Below, in pieces: positions 61,295-64,000 of a DNA stretch of 64,000 nt. Position 1 is the stretch's first letter. Every line of letters begins with the position of its first letter. The DNA is taken from positions 4,774,001-4,838,000 of the forward strand of contig NC_009445.1 in assembly GCF_000026145.1 (NCBI RefSeq), given 5' to 3'. A program made the translations under genes and the position numbers. Origin of the DNA: Bradyrhizobium sp. ORS 278 (GTDB taxonomy: Bacteria > Pseudomonadota > Alphaproteobacteria > Rhizobiales > Xanthobacteraceae). The notes beneath the pieces were generated by a model, which was given only the letters and a program-made list of their open reading frames with translations, was not told the DNA's origin and did not search any database.

Positions 61295-61308
61295 CGTGCA
61301 TATACACG
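61295..61308. promoter_or_regulatory. Candidate autoregulatory MarR operator
   Basis: CGTGCATATACACG is a near-perfect palindrome (one mismatched central pair) 13-26 bases upstream of the marR ATG. It shares GTG-N6-CAC with an AT-rich centre with the 18-bp palindrome at 60788-60805. Confidence 0.6.
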
Positions 61309-61430
61309 CAATGTCAAGAGACGGTTTTGTGCGCGGTGGACGCGACAGGAAGATGCGGGCACGGCCTTCCGGGCCGGCGAGTCAGCCGGCGCGGCTATGC
61401 TCAGACGGGTGACCGCGGACCTTGCGCCGC

Positions 61431-62153
61431 TCAGCGCGGCGTGAACTGGGTCAGGTCGAAAATGCCCATCTGCTGCTCCAGGCCGGCGACGCGAGCCGTC
61501 ATCTTCTCGAAGCCGTCGGCGCCGAAAAGTTCGTGCTCCTTCGTCTCGAAGTCCTCGGCCATCGCGTCATATTCGTGCGCGGAGACGACGTCCCTCAGCT
61601 TCGGGAACAGTTCCGTATCCTCCCGCGCGGCATGCGGCCGGTACATGGTGATGAAGGACTGCATCGCCGCGACGAGCTGGCGGCGATCATCGGCATTGTC
61701 GCGACCGGTGGGAGAAAGGCGCAAGATCGTCTCCGTCACCTCGCGTCCGGCCTCGTGCTGCTGCTCCAGCGTGCCGACGAGATCAGTCATCTTCCCGGCC
61801 GCCTTGAAGCGCGGGAAAACGTGATGCTCCTCTGACTTCTCATGATAGTCGTGGATGAAGTCCTTGATGATGCCGGCCGATTGCGTGATCAGGCTCGGAT
61901 CGAAGTCCTGGTTGGCGGCGTATTTCCGCATGCCAGCTTCGTACAGCAGCAGCACGCGGTCGAGCACGCCGTGCTCGCGCATCAGATCCTCGGGCGGCGT
62001 GACCTCCTCGCCGGATGTCTCCTTGTTCTCGCTTGGCCTCGCGCGCTTCGGCTGCGCGAATGTCGGTGCGGTGAGCACGGCGGGCGCGGCGACGGCCGCG
62101 ACGATGCCGGTGAGCAGCAGCCGGCGCCGCCGGCTGGAGACAATCAGATCCAT
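61431..62153 (-). CDS. Hemerythrin HHE-domain protein, exported
   Basis: 240 aa. The N-terminus (SSRRRRLLLTGIVAAVAAPA VLTAP) is a twin-arginine-like signal, so the hemerythrin domain probably acts in the periplasm. Iron-ligand histidines and acidic residues lie in MREHGVLDRVLLLYE, HDYHEKSEEHHVFPRF and HAAREDTELFPKL. ATG 62153 has AAGGGAG upstream. Such proteins bind oxygen, nitric oxide or repair iron-sulfur centres. Confidence 0.88.
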   Translation of the reverse strand: MDLIVSSRRRRLLLTGIVAAVAAPAVLTAPTFAQPKRARPSENKETSGEEVTPPEDLMREHGVLDRVLLLYEAGMRKYAANQDFDPSLITQSAGIIKDFIHDYHEKSEEHHVFPRFKAAGKMTDLVGTLEQQHEAGREVTETILRLSPTGRDNADDRRQLVAAMQSFITMYRPHAAREDTELFPKLRDVVSAHEYDAMAEDFETKEHELFGADGFEKMTARVAGLEQQMGIFDLTQFTPR

Positions 62154-62343
62154 CAGGATGCTCCCTTTCGAGCGATCGGATTGCACGGTCGTCCCACGGC
62201 GATCAGCGCCAGTGGTGCCCTGGCTGGCCGGCATCGGGAATGCTTGGCCAGGCCGCGCCTCAACCGGCGGCGAGCGCCCACGTTCCAATCCGCGACAAGG
62301 CGTGCGAGGCTACGCACGACACGATCCTCACGGAGCCGACATC

Positions 62344-62733
62344 ATGGTCCATCACGGCGGATGCCTCTGCGGCGCGGTGCGCTTCGAATGCCGGGGCGAG
62401 CCGATCAACGTCCGTATCTGCCATTGCCGAAACTGTCAGAAAGCGACGGGCGCGCCCTATTTCGCCCGCGCGCTGTTCTCGCATGAGGCGCTGACGATCC
62501 ATGGCGACGCTGCGCGCTTCCCCTCGTCCGATGCGCTCGACCGGATGTTCTGCCCGCGCTGCGGGACGCGGCTGTTCTCCTGGCGCAAGACCCGCCCGGT
62601 GGTCGGCGTCGCGCTAGCCTGCTTCGACGAGCCCGGTGCGTTCGCGCCGACCGAGCACATCTGGACCTCGGCCAGGATCGGCTGGGTCGCAATCAATGAC
62701 GGCCTGCCGCAATTTCCGGAGAATCCCGCGTAG
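62344..62733 (+). CDS. GFA-family zinc protein (glutathione-dependent formaldehyde-activating type)
   Basis: 129 aa with the family's zinc-binding cysteines: CLCGAVRF, ICHCRNCQKATGAPY and FCPRCGTRLF. Related to the S-(hydroxymethyl)glutathione synthase of Paracoccus but most members are uncharacterised, so a role with formaldehyde is only suggested. The frame is open further upstream; ATG 62344 is the family start. Confidence 0.9.
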   Translation: MVHHGGCLCGAVRFECRGEPINVRICHCRNCQKATGAPYFARALFSHEALTIHGDAARFPSSDALDRMFCPRCGTRLFSWRKTRPVVGVALACFDEPGAFAPTEHIWTSARIGWVAINDGLPQFPENPA

Positions 62734-62789
62734 CATCGCGGAACCGTCATGCCTATCTAGGGCTGACACAGCTTTCGGAACCCGCGCCC

Positions 62790-63470
62790 TTGAACCTCTC
62801 GCTCGCCGGCATCTCCGCCTGGATCCTGCCGGTCATCATCGCCATCACCTTCCACGAGGCCGCGCACGCCTATGTCGCCTGGCGCTTCGGCGATGACACC
62901 GCGTTGCAACTCGGTCGCGTCAGCTTCAACCCGCTCCGGCACATCGACCCGTTCGGGACGATCCTGCTGCCAGGCATGCTGCTGCTGTCGGGATCCCCCT
63001 TCGTGTTCGGCTATGCCAAGCCGGTCCCGGTCAATTACCGCAACCTGCAGCCGCTGCGGGCCGGCATGATCATGGTGGCCCTCGCAGGACCGGCGACCAA
63101 CATCGCGCTGGCGCTGGCTGCCGCGCTTGCCTTCCACGCCATGCCGCTGGTGCCGGTGGAGGGCACGCCGTGGGTCGCGCGCACGCTTTATATCGCCTTC
63201 TCGTTCAACATCCTGCTGGCGGTGTTCAACATGCTCCCGATACCGCCGCTCGACGGCAGCCGGATCGCGGTCGGCCTTCTGCCAGGACTTCTGGCGCGGC
63301 CTTTTGCCCGGCTCGAGCCCTATGGCATGCTGATTCTGATCGGATTTTTGATCCTGCTGCCCCTGGCAGGTTCCCAGTTCGGTCTTAATCTTGATCTTGT
63401 GTCAAGGCTGGTCCGCGCCACGACCGATTCTCTCCAGCAATTGATTCTGTTATTGACGGGTAACGCCTAA
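62790..63470 (+). CDS. Site-2 protease family intramembrane metalloprotease (M50B)
   Basis: 226 aa with six hydrophobic segments. The zinc motif HEAAH lies in ITFHEAAHAYVAWRF and the third ligand region in NMLPIPPLDGSRIAVG (NPDG-type). It resembles YwhC/SpoIVFB-like proteases without PDZ domain. The start is TTG at 62790; no better start lies in frame. It is in the same direction as the next small membrane-anchored gene, 41 bases downstream. Confidence 0.88.
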   Translation: MNLSLAGISAWILPVIIAITFHEAAHAYVAWRFGDDTALQLGRVSFNPLRHIDPFGTILLPGMLLLSGSPFVFGYAKPVPVNYRNLQPLRAGMIMVALAGPATNIALALAAALAFHAMPLVPVEGTPWVARTLYIAFSFNILLAVFNMLPIPPLDGSRIAVGLLPGLLARPFARLEPYGMLILIGFLILLPLAGSQFGLNLDLVSRLVRATTDSLQQLILLLTGNA

Positions 63471-63511
63471 GTCTTTCGCATCCGGGACGGCAAACGAACT
63501 CCGAGGCACTC

Positions 63512-63934
63512 TTGGTCAAAGCCGCTGACATGATGATCGCGCGCCGCGCCGACACGCGCGCCCGCGCCGATTTTGCGACATGGAAGATGATCGCCAAGCT
63601 GAACGGCGCCTCCGGGCTGCCCCCGGCCGCTCAGGAGTTCCTGGCGAGCTACAAGACCCGGCTCGCCGACATGACGGAGCACGAGGCGACCGAGGCCACC
63701 ATCCGCGAGATGTACAAGGCCTATTATGCCGAGATGGGCGGCGGCGGCGCACCGCCCGAGGTGAAGCCGGTCAAGGCCGAGCCGGTCACCGACAACGTCA
63801 CCGCGTTCCGCAAGCTGCCGCCGAAACCGAAGGCCTCACCGAGCGGTCCCGCTGCGCAACGCAAGATGCCGGTGGCGCTGATCTTCGCTGCGCTTTGCGC
63901 GGTCTATGTCGCGATCAGGCTGTATTGGCCTTAA
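63512..63934 (+). CDS. Hypothetical protein with C-terminal membrane anchor (140 aa)
   Basis: Charged soluble region (RADFATWKMIAKLNGASGLP, LADMTEHEATEATIREMYKA) followed by a proline-rich linker and one C-terminal hydrophobic segment (MPVALIFAALCAVYVAIRLY). The start is TTG with GAGG upstream; ATGs at 63530 and 63533 are alternatives. Proximity to the site-2 protease suggests a possible substrate or partner, but single-pass anchors are common, so this is speculative. Confidence 0.65.
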   Translation: MVKAADMMIARRADTRARADFATWKMIAKLNGASGLPPAAQEFLASYKTRLADMTEHEATEATIREMYKAYYAEMGGGGAPPEVKPVKAEPVTDNVTAFRKLPPKPKASPSGPAAQRKMPVALIFAALCAVYVAIRLYWP

Positions 63935-63967
63935 GCAAGCGCGCCGACTGAGATCTGGCGTGGAGGC

Positions 63968-64000
63968 TCAGGCCTTCTTCGCGGGCGGGAAGTTCACGAC
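63968..64000 (-). CDS. Possible 3' end of a minus-strand gene, truncated by window edge
   Basis: The minus strand ends VVNFPPAKKA and TGA. The composition fits coding sequence, and the preceding gene is convergent, but eleven codons are too few to name a family. Confidence 0.3.
   Translation of the reverse strand, partial: VVNFPPAKKA

Overview
The window is a high-GC chromosomal stretch from an alphaproteobacterium, most likely Bradyrhizobium or a close Nitrobacteraceae relative. This rests on the gene families present (CcoG, ATP12 chaperone, dhaKLM beside a polyol-type ABC importer, HAE1 and CusA-like RND pumps, large ABC importer repertoire) and on many short intergenic palindromic repeats of the kind common in Bradyrhizobium/Rhodopseudomonas. 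No tRNA, rRNA, CRISPR array, prophage or intact insertion sequence was seen.

Layout. 1-658: 3' end of eutC (ethanolamine ammonia-lyase small subunit). 673-9056 (minus): one tightly packed eight-gene operon, a three-subunit molybdenum hydroxylase followed by a complete branched-chain-amino-acid-type ABC importer. It is divergent from a TetR regulator (9222-9950) and shares with it a 22-bp palindromic candidate operator. 10504-14036: a small unknown protein, a 57-aa ORF and a 951-aa winged-helix/ATPase regulator. 14037-14973: a repeat-rich spacer. 14974-21445: ccoG, a DUF2892 protein, an RND pump pair and a CxxC carboxymuconolactone-decarboxylase-like protein.

21453-24599 is a gene graveyard: pieces of a GntR regulator, two M20-type peptidase remnants and a dipeptide-type ABC importer with stops, frameshifts and truncations. 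24612-34677 (minus) is a long, translationally coupled run: solute-binding protein, two permeases, a 72-aa membrane protein, two ATPases, dhaL, an EIIA-type DhaM, a separate HPr, a full-length EI, a small HTH protein and dhaK. It reads as import of a polyol or triose plus PEP-driven dihydroxyacetone phosphorylation, with candidate operators upstream. 35744-41446: a Tat-exported DUF4253 protein and an HAE1 RND/adaptor pair.

42067-53566: a dienelactone-hydrolase-like protein, a class D beta-lactamase, an FhlB/FliK-like pair, ATP12, an RluC-type pseudouridine synthase, an esterase, RarA and a DegP/Do protease. 53627-62153: HxlR regulator/oxidoreductase divergent pair, a class C-type serine hydrolase, a membrane-protein/MFS/NmrA cluster, a MarR regulator with two matching palindromic candidate operators, and a hemerythrin-like protein. 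62344-64000: a GFA-type protein, a site-2 protease and a small membrane-anchored protein.

The most interesting points are the Mo-hydroxylase/ABC-importer operon with its operator, the split DhaM phosphorelay coupled to an HTH protein, the decayed peptide-transport locus, and the density of dispersed palindromic repeats.
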